Positions 35,301 through 44,245 of a stretch of DNA of 64,000 nt are shown piece by piece. A model generated the notes under the pieces. That model was not told where the DNA came from. It ran no database searches and saw nothing but the letters and a program-made list of their open reading frames with translations. Made by a program: the position numbers and the translations under genes. This stretch comes from an uncultured Alphaproteobacteria bacterium (GTDB taxonomy: Bacteria > Pseudomonadota > Alphaproteobacteria > RF32 > CAG-239). Position 1 is the stretch's first letter; every line of letters begins with the position of its first letter. The stretch covers positions 62,001 to 126,000 of the forward strand of contig CAKQUG010000005.1 in NCBI GenBank assembly GCA_934277545.1, read 5' to 3'.

Positions 35301-36098
35301 ATGGAAGATTTAGAAGAAATATTGCGTTGGTATATGCTGGGCGGAGTTGATGAAATCTGCGCCGCCGAACCGTTTAACGCTTTAACAAAACCGGCTCCGG
35401 CCGTTTCCAAAGCGGAAGCACCGGCGCCAAGCGCATTTGCACAGTCTTCCGCACCGCAGCGCCCGGCCACTACTCTGCTGGCGCAAAGCAGCAACAGCGC
35501 CTGCATAAACGCCCGCGAAACTTGCGCGGCCGCTCAATCTTTGAACGAGCTTAAAAACGCTATGGAAAAATTTGAAGGTTGTTCGCTTAAGTTTTCGGCA
35601 AATTCCACCGTGTTCGGCAACGGAAATCCGGCAGCGCCTGTTATGTTTATAGGTGAAGCGCCGGGAGCCGATGAAGATATGCAGGGAAAACCTTTTGTGG
35701 GGCGCAGCGGACAACTATTAAGCAAAATGCTGGAAGCAATCGGCTTAAGACGCGAAGACTGCTATATTACCAACGTTTTACCATGGAGACCACCCGGAAA
35801 CCGTACGCCTACAGACGGCGAAGTTGCGGTTTGCCTGCCGTTTTTACAGCGGCAGATAGAATTGGTTAAGCCCAAATGCATATTCTTGCTGGGCGCCAGC
35901 GCCGCCAACGCTTTGCTGGACAATACCGACAGCATTTCGCATTTGCGCGGAAAAATTTTGGACTATAGAATGTCAAACGGTGAAATAATACCGGCCTTAT
36001 GTAGCTACCATCCGGCTTATTTGCTGCGTTCGCCTCAGCAAAAATCTAAGTCTTGGAGCGATTTGTTGCGCCTGCAGAGAAAATTGCAGGAAAATTGA
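35301..36098 (+). CDS. Type-4 uracil-DNA glycosylase
   Basis: A 265-residue base-excision repair enzyme that removes uracil from DNA. The first 85 residues are an Ala/Pro-rich linker with no known domain, common in alphaproteobacterial members. The catalytic domain has GEAPGADEDMQGKPFVG (water-activating motif), the YITNVLPWRPPGNRTP loop and the SYHPAYLLRSP motif near the end. Cysteines such as FEGC and YITN-proximal DC could serve the iron-sulphur cluster typical of the family; not all ligands can be assigned by eye. It is monocistronic. Confidence 0.9.
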   Translation: MEDLEEILRWYMLGGVDEICAAEPFNALTKPAPAVSKAEAPAPSAFAQSSAPQRPATTLLAQSSNSACINARETCAAAQSLNELKNAMEKFEGCSLKFSANSTVFGNGNPAAPVMFIGEAPGADEDMQGKPFVGRSGQLLSKMLEAIGLRREDCYITNVLPWRPPGNRTPTDGEVAVCLPFLQRQIELVKPKCIFLLGASAANALLDNTDSISHLRGKILDYRMSNGEIIPALCSYHPAYLLRSPQQKSKSWSDLLRLQRKLQEN

Positions 36099-36140
36099 TT
36101 TTTTGAAAAAATTAAGGAAAATTAAACAATAAAGTTATAT

Positions 36141-36154
36141 ATATGTTAACATAT
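36141..36154. promoter_or_regulatory. 14-bp perfect palindrome ahead of the secreted-protein pair
   Basis: ATATGTTAACATAT is its own reverse complement. It lies 22 bases before the start of the first of two related secreted-protein genes, where an operator would sit. No regulator is adjacent. Confidence 0.35.
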
Positions 36155-36176
36155 TTAACCCTTTGGAGTGATAAAG

Positions 36177-36884
36177 ATGCGTATGTTTAATAAAATTTTA
36201 GTTTCAGGTATCAGCCTTTTGACAATTTTTGCCTTGGTGAATCCGGCCATTGCTGGAGAAAAAGATGGAGATGCAGAGTCTTCTAATGCCGGCGCTATTT
36301 TGTTCCGTATAGAAAATATTAAGCCGATTACCAACAACGACGGTTTAATTGACAAATGCACCTTTATGGTAACAGCATTTAACCGCATGGATAAAGCAGT
36401 AAAAGAAGCTAAGCTGAATTTTAAGTGGGCTGACAATATCTCGGGCAAATATGTGATTGACGGAACCGATATTAAAGTAAACAGCGGAAACGATGCCCAA
36501 ACCAAAATTACATCGGATATTACGCTTTCCGACATTGCTCCACACACTCAAAAAAGTTTTGAAGCCAGCGTTAACACCGACAAATGCTTTTTATTGTTTG
36601 ACAACTTAAACTACAAAGTTGAATCCTGCATGAACGAAGGCGACAAAGTAGAAATTAAAAACAGCAAAGTCGTCAGCAAAACCGAAGGCTGCAAAGACAA
36701 CTTTGACTATATTGACTCCAAGAACCCTGAATATTATTCCGAATTTAAAGACGTGCCGGAAAGCGTGATTGCCAAACAGGCCGAAGCGGAAAAAAACAAT
36801 GAAGTTGCAAAAATTTCCGAAGATTATCAAAACGCTATGATCAATATGCAAAAAGCCGGCGAAAATTTGGACGCTATTAAATAA
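36177..36884 (+). CDS. Secreted protein of unknown function, paralogue of the next gene
   Basis: A 235-residue protein. I start it at the ATG at 36177, 8 bases after GGAG; a GTG nine bases upstream is in frame but lies over the ribosome site. The signal peptide is ILVSGISLLTIFALVNPAIA. The middle holds a beta-rich domain with Cys in DKCTFMV, DKCFLLF, ESCMNEG and EGCKDNF. Its C-terminus is helical and charged. The pattern Cys-x-F...NR....LNFKW, then P....F....CF.L...V..C, also occurs in the next gene. The family is unknown to me. The gene is followed 27 bases later by its paralogue. Confidence 0.7.
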   Translation: MRMFNKILVSGISLLTIFALVNPAIAGEKDGDAESSNAGAILFRIENIKPITNNDGLIDKCTFMVTAFNRMDKAVKEAKLNFKWADNISGKYVIDGTDIKVNSGNDAQTKITSDITLSDIAPHTQKSFEASVNTDKCFLLFDNLNYKVESCMNEGDKVEIKNSKVVSKTEGCKDNFDYIDSKNPEYYSEFKDVPESVIAKQAEAEKNNEVAKISEDYQNAMINMQKAGENLDAIK

Positions 36885-36911
36885 TCCACTATCATTTCAC
36901 GGAGGGCGGAT

Positions 36912-37544
36912 ATGCTGAAAAAACTTTGTTTATTAACGGTTTTGTTTTGGGGAATAAATACGGCGCAAGCGCAAATGTTTGCTCCGCAGCAAAGCACAAC
37001 CGGCAGCAAACCGGCGCAGGCTAAAGCCCAAACAGCAACCGCTACTTCCACCCCAAGCGCTGACAAGCCGCTGTTGGACGAAAACGGCGCCCCAAACTAT
37101 GTTGTCAGAAACTTTGCGGAATCTTCACAGGAAAAAAAATATGACAACACCGAGCGTAAAGTCTTTACGCTTAAAATGGTAAACGGAGAAATTGTAACAG
37201 ACAATCCGCCGCGCTCAATTTTAATATCTTATGAAAATTATCAAATAAATAAAAGTTTTGATAACTGGATACGCTGTTCTTTACGCATTTATGTGCTGAA
37301 CGACTTAACCGAAAGAATTAACAATTTCAGTTTTAAGCTTCATTGGCCGGAAATGGACACTTCAATTCAAATGAACAGACTGAATCCGGGTGTTAGAACC
37401 TATAAAGATGTGGTTTTGCTCGGCGAAGGCTGTTTCAATTTGGATAAAGCTCCGACAGTGGAAGTTAACCGCTGCCGTGTAAAGGGAATGACACAAGAAC
37501 AATGCGCCGACGCCGTAAAGTGGTTTCAAAGCAAAAAGAACTAA
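36912..37544 (+). CDS. Secreted protein of unknown function, paralogue of the previous gene
   Basis: A 210-residue protein with a signal peptide (LCLLTVLFWGINTAQAQ) and a Gln/Ala/Thr/Pro-rich linker up to about residue 65. The C-terminal domain repeats the layout of the gene before it: WIRCSLRIYVLND, NNFSFKLHWPEM, LNPGVRTYKDV, EGCFNLDKAP and VNRCRVKG. The ribosome site is GGAGGG. The two genes share a transcript closed by a strong terminator. Exported and Cys-bearing, they may form disulphide-bonded envelope parts (inference). Confidence 0.7.
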   Translation: MLKKLCLLTVLFWGINTAQAQMFAPQQSTTGSKPAQAKAQTATATSTPSADKPLLDENGAPNYVVRNFAESSQEKKYDNTERKVFTLKMVNGEIVTDNPPRSILISYENYQINKSFDNWIRCSLRIYVLNDLTERINNFSFKLHWPEMDTSIQMNRLNPGVRTYKDVVLLGEGCFNLDKAPTVEVNRCRVKGMTQEQCADAVKWFQSKKN

Positions 37545-37560
37545 ATCTGCCAATTTATAA

Positions 37561-37603
37561 AAACACCTCTGAGTTTCAGCTGAAAACTCGGAGGTGTTTT
37601 TTG
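37561..37603 (+). terminator. Terminator after the secreted-protein pair
   Basis: A stem of about 16 bp (ACACCTCTGAGTTT with AAACTCGGAGGTGT, one G-T pair, plus inner CAG/CTG) runs into TTTTTTG. Confidence 0.88.
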
Positions 37604-37639
37604 TTTAAAAACGTTATATATAAACGGTTCAGGCGTTTT

Positions 37640-38119
37640 TTATTTAACCATATCAACTACGGAATCCGTAATATCAACACCGCCGTTAACAACAGAACCT
37701 TTGCTGATGATAACCTTCAGGTCTTCTTTGTCGGCAACCGATTTAATAATGTCATTCAATTTTTGGTCAGAGGCCTGCAAAGCTGAAGCATACATTTTAT
37801 CAAAATTTTCTTTTTTAGCGTTGATTTCCGCCAAATATTTTTCTGATTCCTTCTTTTTAGCGTCTTCATCACTGATTTTTGCTAATTTTGCATTAGCCTT
37901 GTCCGCCATTTTTTTCAATTCATCAATTTGATTTGCGCGCTCAACTCTCAACGCCGCCACATCTTTAGATTCCGTAAGCACACGCTGAACATCGACAACC
38001 GCAAATTTAGGTTCGTTATTGCTTGACAACATTCTGGTTGCAGCAGCAGTAACCACGGCCGTAAACAACGCAACACAAAAAATCAATCCGTAATTCGGGC
38101 TATTGTCAAATCTGGACAT
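37640..38119 (-). CDS. OmpH/Skp-family periplasmic chaperone-like protein
   Basis: A 159-residue protein. The first hydrophobic stretch (GLIFCVALFTAVVTAAATRML) has no clear cleavage site and may stay as a membrane anchor. Then comes the OmpH opening FAVVDVQRVLTESKDV, a long coiled coil (about 55-120), and the ending VIISKGSVVNGGVDITDSVV, which matches the DIT-V closing strand of Skp. Skp carries outer-membrane proteins across the periplasm; an anchored form would be a variant. No bamA or lpxD neighbour, the usual context of skp, is present, so it may be a paralogue with another client. Confidence 0.7.
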   Translation of the reverse strand: MSRFDNSPNYGLIFCVALFTAVVTAAATRMLSSNNEPKFAVVDVQRVLTESKDVAALRVERANQIDELKKMADKANAKLAKISDEDAKKKESEKYLAEINAKKENFDKMYASALQASDQKLNDIIKSVADKEDLKVIISKGSVVNGGVDITDSVVDMVK

Positions 38120-38208
38120 TTGTTTCTCCTTTAATTAAAAACACAACTTTATGTTAACGATTTTTTTAACCTTTTCAAGATATTTCAGCCGGAAAATCAC
38201 AATAAATA

Positions 38209-38236
38209 TTGACGCAAAAACAAAAATATTTATGAT
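38209..38236 (+). promoter_or_regulatory. Promoter of dgkA-hemW
   Basis: A -35 TTGACG (38209-38214) and a -10 TATGAT (38231-38236) have a 16-bp spacer. Confidence 0.5.
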
Positions 38237-38255
38237 AAACGCAAAGGAGTAAAAA

Positions 38256-38624
38256 ATGAAAGCAACAGACACCGGAATTAAAAGAATTTTAAAGGCTTTT
38301 ATCTATTCCCGCGACGGCTTTACCGCAGCCTTCAAAAGCGAAGCGGCGCTACGGCAGGATTTAGCGGTTTTTACGGTGTTTTCAATTATTGCCGTCTGTC
38401 TTAGTATGCCGGTTTGGCAAAAAGCCCTGCTTATTTCAAGTCTGCTGTTTATTGTGATTATGGAATTGGTAAACACTGCCGTGGAAGTGGTTATCGACCG
38501 CATTTCGCCGGATTATCATGAACTTTCCAAAAAAGCGAAAGACATCGGCAGCTTGTTGGTTTTACTTTCATTTATCAATGCCTTGATTTTGTGGGGGGCG
38601 TTTTTATATCCGCTGTTTTTTTAG
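38256..38624 (+). CDS. dgkA: Diacylglycerol kinase
   Basis: A 122-residue inner-membrane enzyme that phosphorylates diacylglycerol to phosphatidate, recycling lipid made during glucan or lipopolysaccharide decoration. It has three hydrophobic helices. The catalytic ELVNTAVEVVIDRISPDYH stretch contains the Glu, Asn and Asp of the active site, and AKDIGSLLVLLS follows. AAAGGAG precedes the start. Phosphoethanolamine transfer to lipid A, which the gene at 26-27.5 kb would do, releases diacylglycerol, so the two could be linked in metabolism (inference). Confidence 0.93.
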   Translation: MKATDTGIKRILKAFIYSRDGFTAAFKSEAALRQDLAVFTVFSIIAVCLSMPVWQKALLISSLLFIVIMELVNTAVEVVIDRISPDYHELSKKAKDIGSLLVLLSFINALILWGAFLYPLFF

Positions 38625-39719
38625 ATGTACCAGCCTCAAGATTTAGCCGTATACATTCATTGGCCGTTTTGCAAAAGCAAATGCCCTTATTGTGATTTTT
38701 ATAAAGAATTGTCAAAAAATTGTAATGAAGAAAAGCTGATTGCCGAATATCTGGAAGCCTTAAAAAAATATCATGATTTGTTGCCGGAACGCCGCGTTAA
38801 ATCCATATTTTTCGGCGGCGGCACCCCTTCTCTTATAAGTCCGAAAAACATAGAAAAAATCATAAATTTCATCTGCAAAAATCAAAGCATTACCGACAAT
38901 TTTGAAATTTCCTTGGAAGCCAACCCCAACAGCAATCACCCGGGTATGTTTAAGGACTTGAAAGCCGCCGGAATCAACCGTTTGTCTTTGGGAGTGCAAG
39001 CCTTAAATGACGAAGACCTGCGCTTTTTGGGACGTACACACAGTCTGTCGGAAGCCCGCCGCAGCCTTGAGGAAATTGTGAGAATTTTTGCCAATCATTC
39101 CGCCGATTTAATTTACGCCCGGCCGCGGCAAACAGTTGAAAACTGGCGGCAGGAACTTGCCGAAATCTGTGGCTACGGACTGAAACACTTGTCGCTTTAT
39201 CAGCTGACCATTGAAGAAAACACGGTGTTTTACCGCAAAAACGTCAAAGCGCTCAATGATGAAACTGCAGCCGATTTATACTCATTTACCAGCGGATATT
39301 TAGCCGAACACGGTTATAATTTATACGAAGTATCAAATTTTGCACAGCCTGGTTTTGAGAGCCGACATAATTTAACCTATTGGCAAGGCGGAGATTACAT
39401 AGGTATCGGCAAATCGGCGCAAGGCAGATTGACTTTAAACGGTGATTTTTTCGCGATTGATTATCCCTTTATCAATGAAAAAATTTCCGCCGCCGAACGC
39501 GCGGAAGAACTTATAATTACCGGATTGCGACTTGTGCAGGGTATAAACAAAGCTACATTTCAAAAAATTATCGGCGCACCTTTGGAAAAATTTGTAAACA
39601 CCGACAAACTTAAAGAATTGTCTGAGCTCGGATTATTAAAAGATACATCGCAAAACTTAACCGCCACACCGCAAGGCTTTTTAGTTTTAAACACGCTGAT
39701 TTACGAGCTTTGTCTTTAA
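38625..39719 (+). CDS. hemW: Heme chaperone HemW (radical SAM)
   Basis: A 364-residue radical-SAM protein that binds heme and delivers it to membrane targets. The cluster motif is CKSKCPYCDF (CxxxCxxC) near residue 17. Then come FFGGGTPSLIS and RLSLGVQALNDEDLRFLGR, and the HemW C-terminal domain near 290-364. It resembles HemN but lacks the HemN-specific N-terminal extension, so coproporphyrinogen oxidase activity is not expected. Its ATG directly follows the dgkA stop. Its end overlaps the convergent transporter gene by 4 bases. Confidence 0.92.
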   Translation: MYQPQDLAVYIHWPFCKSKCPYCDFYKELSKNCNEEKLIAEYLEALKKYHDLLPERRVKSIFFGGGTPSLISPKNIEKIINFICKNQSITDNFEISLEANPNSNHPGMFKDLKAAGINRLSLGVQALNDEDLRFLGRTHSLSEARRSLEEIVRIFANHSADLIYARPRQTVENWRQELAEICGYGLKHLSLYQLTIEENTVFYRKNVKALNDETAADLYSFTSGYLAEHGYNLYEVSNFAQPGFESRHNLTYWQGGDYIGIGKSAQGRLTLNGDFFAIDYPFINEKISAAERAEELIITGLRLVQGINKATFQKIIGAPLEKFVNTDKLKELSELGLLKDTSQNLTATPQGFLVLNTLIYELCL

Positions 39720-40621
39720 TCGCTGATACCATAGCCGCCGTTAACCAGCACCACAAGCAGCAGCAAAAAAAACATCATGGCGAATCCGGCGCGCACCGAA
39801 ACGCCGTCGGGAATTTTATAGTGCCGATTCAAGGCAAAAACAAAAAACGGAGCCACCAGCAACAAGGCTGTTACATATCCCGGATTGGGAGCTGCGCGCA
39901 GAGCCATGGTTTTAGCGGTAATCAGCGCGGCGCTGAACCCAATCAGATAACCGCCGATTTTCCACATTTTTTGCGAAAACACTTCACCCGCTTTCTGCTT
40001 AAAAGAAAATTCTCGGCGATGCTGAATATAACATTTCAAATTATAGCATCCGCTGACAAAAGTAGCAACCGACAAATAATAGGCGATTGACTGCCATACC
40101 GACGAACCGCCCAAGGCAATGTATTTGGTGATAATGCTCATTCCGGCCAGGGCGAAAACCGCCGGCATAATATAACGCGCGGTTTGCCGCGATACTCGCG
40201 TGTTTATCATTTGCCAATAGCAAAATGTAAAACCGAACAAAACCAAGAGAAGAGTAATAAAAACGTTACCTTGCCGCGTAAGCGCAAAAAATTCCTCAGG
40301 CGTCAACATCCACCATAAAAACGTTGTAACCAGCACTGTTATCGCCATAAAACGCGAAGTCGGACCGGCGCCGTATTTGGCCGAAGCAAAAAACAAGTGC
40401 GAATCGTATATGCCGATAAGCCAGCCCTGAAAAATCAGCAAGCCCCAATAATAAGCGCTGGTCGGCACCGGAAAAAACACCAACAGCGGCATAAACAAAA
40501 AAGATATGCCGAAACCGCGCCATATCCCCAAAACATAGCCGTCTACCTTGTAATGCTGATTAAACAAGGTATAAACCGCCGTAAAAAATCCGTATATTAA
40601 CCCATTGACAATCCATAACAT
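39716..40621 (-). CDS. DMT-superfamily (EamA-type) transporter
   Basis: A 301-residue protein with about ten hydrophobic segments in the two-times-five layout of drug/metabolite transporters. The first half opens NGLIYGFFTAVYTLFNQHY and the second half begins near residue 150. Substrate cannot be told. Its stop overlaps the hemW stop on the other strand, so neither gene has its own terminator between them. Confidence 0.78.
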   Translation of the reverse strand: MLWIVNGLIYGFFTAVYTLFNQHYKVDGYVLGIWRGFGISFLFMPLLVFFPVPTSAYYWGLLIFQGWLIGIYDSHLFFASAKYGAGPTSRFMAITVLVTTFLWWMLTPEEFFALTRQGNVFITLLLVLFGFTFCYWQMINTRVSRQTARYIMPAVFALAGMSIITKYIALGGSSVWQSIAYYLSVATFVSGCYNLKCYIQHRREFSFKQKAGEVFSQKMWKIGGYLIGFSAALITAKTMALRAAPNPGYVTALLLVAPFFVFALNRHYKIPDGVSVRAGFAMMFFLLLLVVLVNGGYGISD

Positions 40622-40657
40622 AAAAAGTTATGTAATCAGCCGCCGGGCTTTTTCAAG

Positions 40658-42466
40658 TCAGGAATTTTCCAGCTCATCGGCTTTCATCTGCACTTCAAGC
40701 CATTGATTTTCCATTTCTTCCAATTTTTCTTTGTTTGCGGCAAGTTTGGAAGTAAGCTCATCAAATTTTTGCGGATCATCGGTATAAAGATTAGCATTGC
40801 CCAAAGCAACCTCTATAGCTTTATTTTCTTCGCCTAATTTTTCAATTTCTTTCGGCAGATTTTCCAGTATATACTGTTCTTTATAGCTTAATTTCTGCGT
40901 TTTATTTTTTTCACGAACTTTCGGTTCTTCTTTTGCTACCTGCTTGCGGGCGTCCTTTTTAAGCGGAATACCTTTGAGCTTTTCCAACAATTCCGAATAA
41001 GAACCTACATGTTCATAAACCGTACCGTCGCCGCGCATATAAATTAAAGATGTCGCCACTTTATCCATAAAATCGCGGTCATGGCTGACGATTAAAATTG
41101 TGCCTTCATAGTCGTCCAAAACTTCTTGCAGCAAATCCAGCGTATCCATATCCAAATCATTGGTAGGCTCGTCCAAAACTAAAAAATTAGATTGTTTAGC
41201 CAACGCCAGTGCCAGCATTAAACGATTTTTTTCACCACCGGAAAGCGTGGAAACCGGACATTGCGCCTGATCTGGCTTAAATAGAAAATCTTTCAAATAG
41301 GCAACCACATGCCTAAAATGTCCCCTCACCCAAATATGGTCGCCCTCATTGCACAGAGTTTTCCACAAAGTTTTTTTCGGGTCAAGAGTAATACGGTTTT
41401 GGTCAAAATAGGCTTCTTCCAAATTCTTGCCGATACGCACAAAACCCGAATCCGGCTCAAGACGTTTGGTCAACAGCTTTATCAATGTGGTTTTACCGGA
41501 ACCATTCGGGCCGACAATACCGATTTTGTTGCCTTTAATCACCCGAATGGAAAAATCTTTAACAATTTCTCTGTCGCCGAATGATTTACTGATATGCTTG
41601 GCTTCTATTACCATTTTAGAACGCAACTCAGCCGTTTCTGCTTCCAAGTTGACAGAACCTGTCATTTTTATTTGCTCGCGACGCTCCTGACGCAGCTGTT
41701 GCAGCCGACGTAAACGTCCCATATTGCGGCGGCGGCGTGCGGTTACTCCTTTATGCAGCCATTCTGTTTCTTCGGCAATTTTTTTATTTAAGGCTTTCTG
41801 TTCGATAATTTCTTGCTCAATAACCTGGTCTTCCCAGTCTTCAAAAGCAGAAAATCCTTTGTTATTGCGGCGCAAAATTCCTCTATCCAGCCAAAATGTG
41901 GTTTGTGAAATATGGTCTAAAAACATCCGGTCGTGGCTGATAACGATTACAGCTCCGCTAAATCTTTTAATTAAGTCTTCCAATTTTTCAATAGTGGTAA
42001 TATCTAAATGGTTAGTCGGCTCATCAAGCAGTAAAATATCCGGCTCACCGATTAACGAGCGAGCCAAAGCCGCCTTGCGCCGTTCACCGCCGGAAGACTG
42101 TTCGGGATTTTGATTTTCATTTATGGCAAAATATTCTATCAATTTATCCGCTCGATAGGTTTGATTTTGCTCGTTTTTCGGCAATCCGGCCTCAACCACT
42201 TCGCGCAGAGTTTTAAAACCGGTAAAATCCGGTTCCTGCGGCATATAGCCGATACGAACACCCGGCTGAATAAAAAACTCGGCTTCATCCGGTTCAATTT
42301 CTTGAGCAATAACTTTTAACAGTGTGGATTTTCCGCAACCGTTGCGTCCGACCAAACAAATTTTATCCCCGCGGTTAATATATAAATCAACATCCGTAAA
42401 CAGCGGATTTAAGCCAAAGCTCAGTTTGGCACCGCGAATTGTATATATAGGAGCTTCTACAACCAT
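40658..42466 (-). CDS. uup: ABC-F ATPase, Uup type
   Basis: A 602-residue soluble protein with two ABC modules and no membrane part, as in ribosome-acting ABC-F proteins. Module 1 has GRNGCGKSTLLK and SGGERRKAALA with LLLDEPTNHLD; module 2 has GPNGSGKTTLIKLL and LSGGEKNRLMLALAL with LVLDEPTNDLD. Between them is the ABC-F linker (ARRRRNMGRLRRLQQLRQER). The C-terminal coiled coil (about residues 525-600) is the Uup DNA-binding domain type. Uup affects transposon excision and ribosome assembly. Confidence 0.9.
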   Translation of the reverse strand: MVVEAPIYTIRGAKLSFGLNPLFTDVDLYINRGDKICLVGRNGCGKSTLLKVIAQEIEPDEAEFFIQPGVRIGYMPQEPDFTGFKTLREVVEAGLPKNEQNQTYRADKLIEYFAINENQNPEQSSGGERRKAALARSLIGEPDILLLDEPTNHLDITTIEKLEDLIKRFSGAVIVISHDRMFLDHISQTTFWLDRGILRRNNKGFSAFEDWEDQVIEQEIIEQKALNKKIAEETEWLHKGVTARRRRNMGRLRRLQQLRQERREQIKMTGSVNLEAETAELRSKMVIEAKHISKSFGDREIVKDFSIRVIKGNKIGIVGPNGSGKTTLIKLLTKRLEPDSGFVRIGKNLEEAYFDQNRITLDPKKTLWKTLCNEGDHIWVRGHFRHVVAYLKDFLFKPDQAQCPVSTLSGGEKNRLMLALALAKQSNFLVLDEPTNDLDMDTLDLLQEVLDDYEGTILIVSHDRDFMDKVATSLIYMRGDGTVYEHVGSYSELLEKLKGIPLKKDARKQVAKEEPKVREKNKTQKLSYKEQYILENLPKEIEKLGEENKAIEVALGNANLYTDDPQKFDELTSKLAANKEKLEEMENQWLEVQMKADELENS

Positions 42467-42542
42467 TTTTTCAAACCTTTCTTGCTTTTATCTAAACTAA
42501 AATCGCAAATAATACAAGAGATTTATCTTTGATGGCGGTTTG

Positions 42543-42571
42543 AAAAAAGCGAGGCCGCTTTAACCTCGCTT
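42543..42571 (-). terminator. Terminator after rnj
   Basis: On the minus strand, arms AAGCGAGG and CCTCGCTT enclose a 9-base loop and are followed by six T. Confidence 0.85.
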
Positions 42572-42586
42572 ACAAATTACTTAATT

Positions 42587-44245
42587 TTATTCATTATCCA
42601 AAAATGCCACATGCAGCAGTGTAACTGGTTTTATTTCCGTTGCCGCAAAAACACGGCGGCGAATCTGCCCGCGAATAAAATCTTCTATCTGCGTATGATT
42701 TTCAGACTCCAGCAACTTCTTTTCTATAAGAGGCTTTACAGCTGCCAAAATTTCGTCAGCCAGCTTATTCCAATCATCTTCCTCTAAAATATCTATAGAA
42801 GACATCTGCAAATCTAACAGCTTTTTATCTTTAATCACGGCACTGATAAACATGCTGCAATTAAAAGCAATACGGCGGCGGTTTCTAATCAGCTGTGAGC
42901 CGAGCGATACCGGACGATTTCTATCCCAACCGATAATATCGCAGAAAACCTGTTCCAAAAGCTCAATATGATTGTTGTGCAGCAAACACATATCGCCGTT
43001 GCGCGCCGAAAAAACTTCTTTAATACCGCAGCTCAAAGCAAAACGCTTATGTTCGCGGATAAACTTTTTATCACCATGCACCGGCAGTACCACAGCCGGT
43101 TTCAATAAATCGTACATACGTTTCAAATCTTCGCGGCACGCGTGTCCGGAAGTATGAACCAACTCGGTTTCATCGGTAATAACCGTCGCTCCCTGCGCCG
43201 CCAATTTATCTTGCATACGTTCAATTTTATCTTCATTTCCCGGAATCATCTTAGACGAGAAAATAATCGTATCCGAATTATCCAACTTTATATATTTGCT
43301 TTCGCCGTTGGCAATAATGCTCAACGCACTACGATAATTGGCCTGTGAACCGGTACAGATATAAAGCACTTTATCTGCTGGAATATCTTTAGCCTCCTCC
43401 ATGGTATGAACCGGAGGTAAATCTTGTAAATAACCACATTCTTTGGCAATTTTAATGTTGTTAATCAAAGTGCGTCCCAGCAATACCGGAGTTCTCCCCG
43501 CTTTGTCAGCAGCTAAAATCAAACTTTCCAAACGCATCAGATTGGACGCAAAGCAGGTTACAATCAATCCGCCCTCAATTTGCGGCACAATATCCATTAA
43601 ACTTTTACGCACTTCAGCTTCAGACGGCGATTTTTTATCAACCATGATATTAGTCGAATCGCAAACCAACATTGAAACGCCTTCATTTGAAAGTTTTTTC
43701 AACGCTTCAAAATCTGTCGGCAACATAGAAAGCGCTTCATCATCAAAACGCCAATCCGTCGCATGTAATATATTGCCGTATTTAGTGCGAATTGCCAAAG
43801 CGCAGGTTTGCGGCACCGAATGAGCAATGGATATAAACTCAACGCTGAAATTAGGCAATTCTACCGTTCTTTGCTGATTTACCGAAACCAACGGAACCAC
43901 ATCTTCCATTTTAAATTCCGTCAAACGCGATTTAATCAACCCCAAAGTAAAATCCATTGCATAAACCGGACATTGCAAATGCGGCCAAATTTGAGCAATG
44001 GCTCCAAGGTGGTCTTCATGTCCGTGAGTGATGAACAAACCTTCTATATCATCTTTGTAGGCGTCCAAAAATTCCGGAGAAGCATAGGCCAAGTCCATTC
44101 CCGGATATTCATCCAGCAAAAAACCATAGCCGGCGTCAACCACAATTATTTTGCCGTCCACCGCATACATATACATATTCATACCGATTTCGTCGGCCCC
44201 GCCCAGCGGCAAAAAATAAATTCCTTCTTTTTTAAAATCACTCAT
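42587..44245 (-). CDS. rnj: Ribonuclease J
   Basis: A 552-residue metallo-beta-lactamase/beta-CASP ribonuclease with 5'-exonuclease and endonuclease action on RNA. The metal motif is H74-G-H76-E-D78-H79 (ITHGHEDHLGA). The RNase J markers are LPLGGADEIGMNMYMY at the start, VCDSTNIMVDKKSPSE, CFASNLMRL, STGSQ-like CTGSQANYRSAL, and VLPVHGDKKFIREHKRFA. Start and length fit the alphaproteobacterial rnj. It overlaps the end of birA by 8 bases. In related genomes coaX lies between birA and rnj; here it is absent. Confidence 0.95.
   Translation of the reverse strand: MSDFKKEGIYFLPLGGADEIGMNMYMYAVDGKIIVVDAGYGFLLDEYPGMDLAYASPEFLDAYKDDIEGLFITHGHEDHLGAIAQIWPHLQCPVYAMDFTLGLIKSRLTEFKMEDVVPLVSVNQQRTVELPNFSVEFISIAHSVPQTCALAIRTKYGNILHATDWRFDDEALSMLPTDFEALKKLSNEGVSMLVCDSTNIMVDKKSPSEAEVRKSLMDIVPQIEGGLIVTCFASNLMRLESLILAADKAGRTPVLLGRTLINNIKIAKECGYLQDLPPVHTMEEAKDIPADKVLYICTGSQANYRSALSIIANGESKYIKLDNSDTIIFSSKMIPGNEDKIERMQDKLAAQGATVITDETELVHTSGHACREDLKRMYDLLKPAVVLPVHGDKKFIREHKRFALSCGIKEVFSARNGDMCLLHNNHIELLEQVFCDIIGWDRNRPVSLGSQLIRNRRRIAFNCSMFISAVIKDKKLLDLQMSSIDILEEDDWNKLADEILAAVKPLIEKKLLESENHTQIEDFIRGQIRRRVFAATEIKPVTLLHVAFLDNE

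Noticed and set aside
35301..36098. Missing first Cys of the iron-sulphur site in the uracil-DNA glycosylase as an anomaly
   Set aside because: The FEGC-LK start is usual for alphaproteobacterial members, so it is not a loss in this gene.
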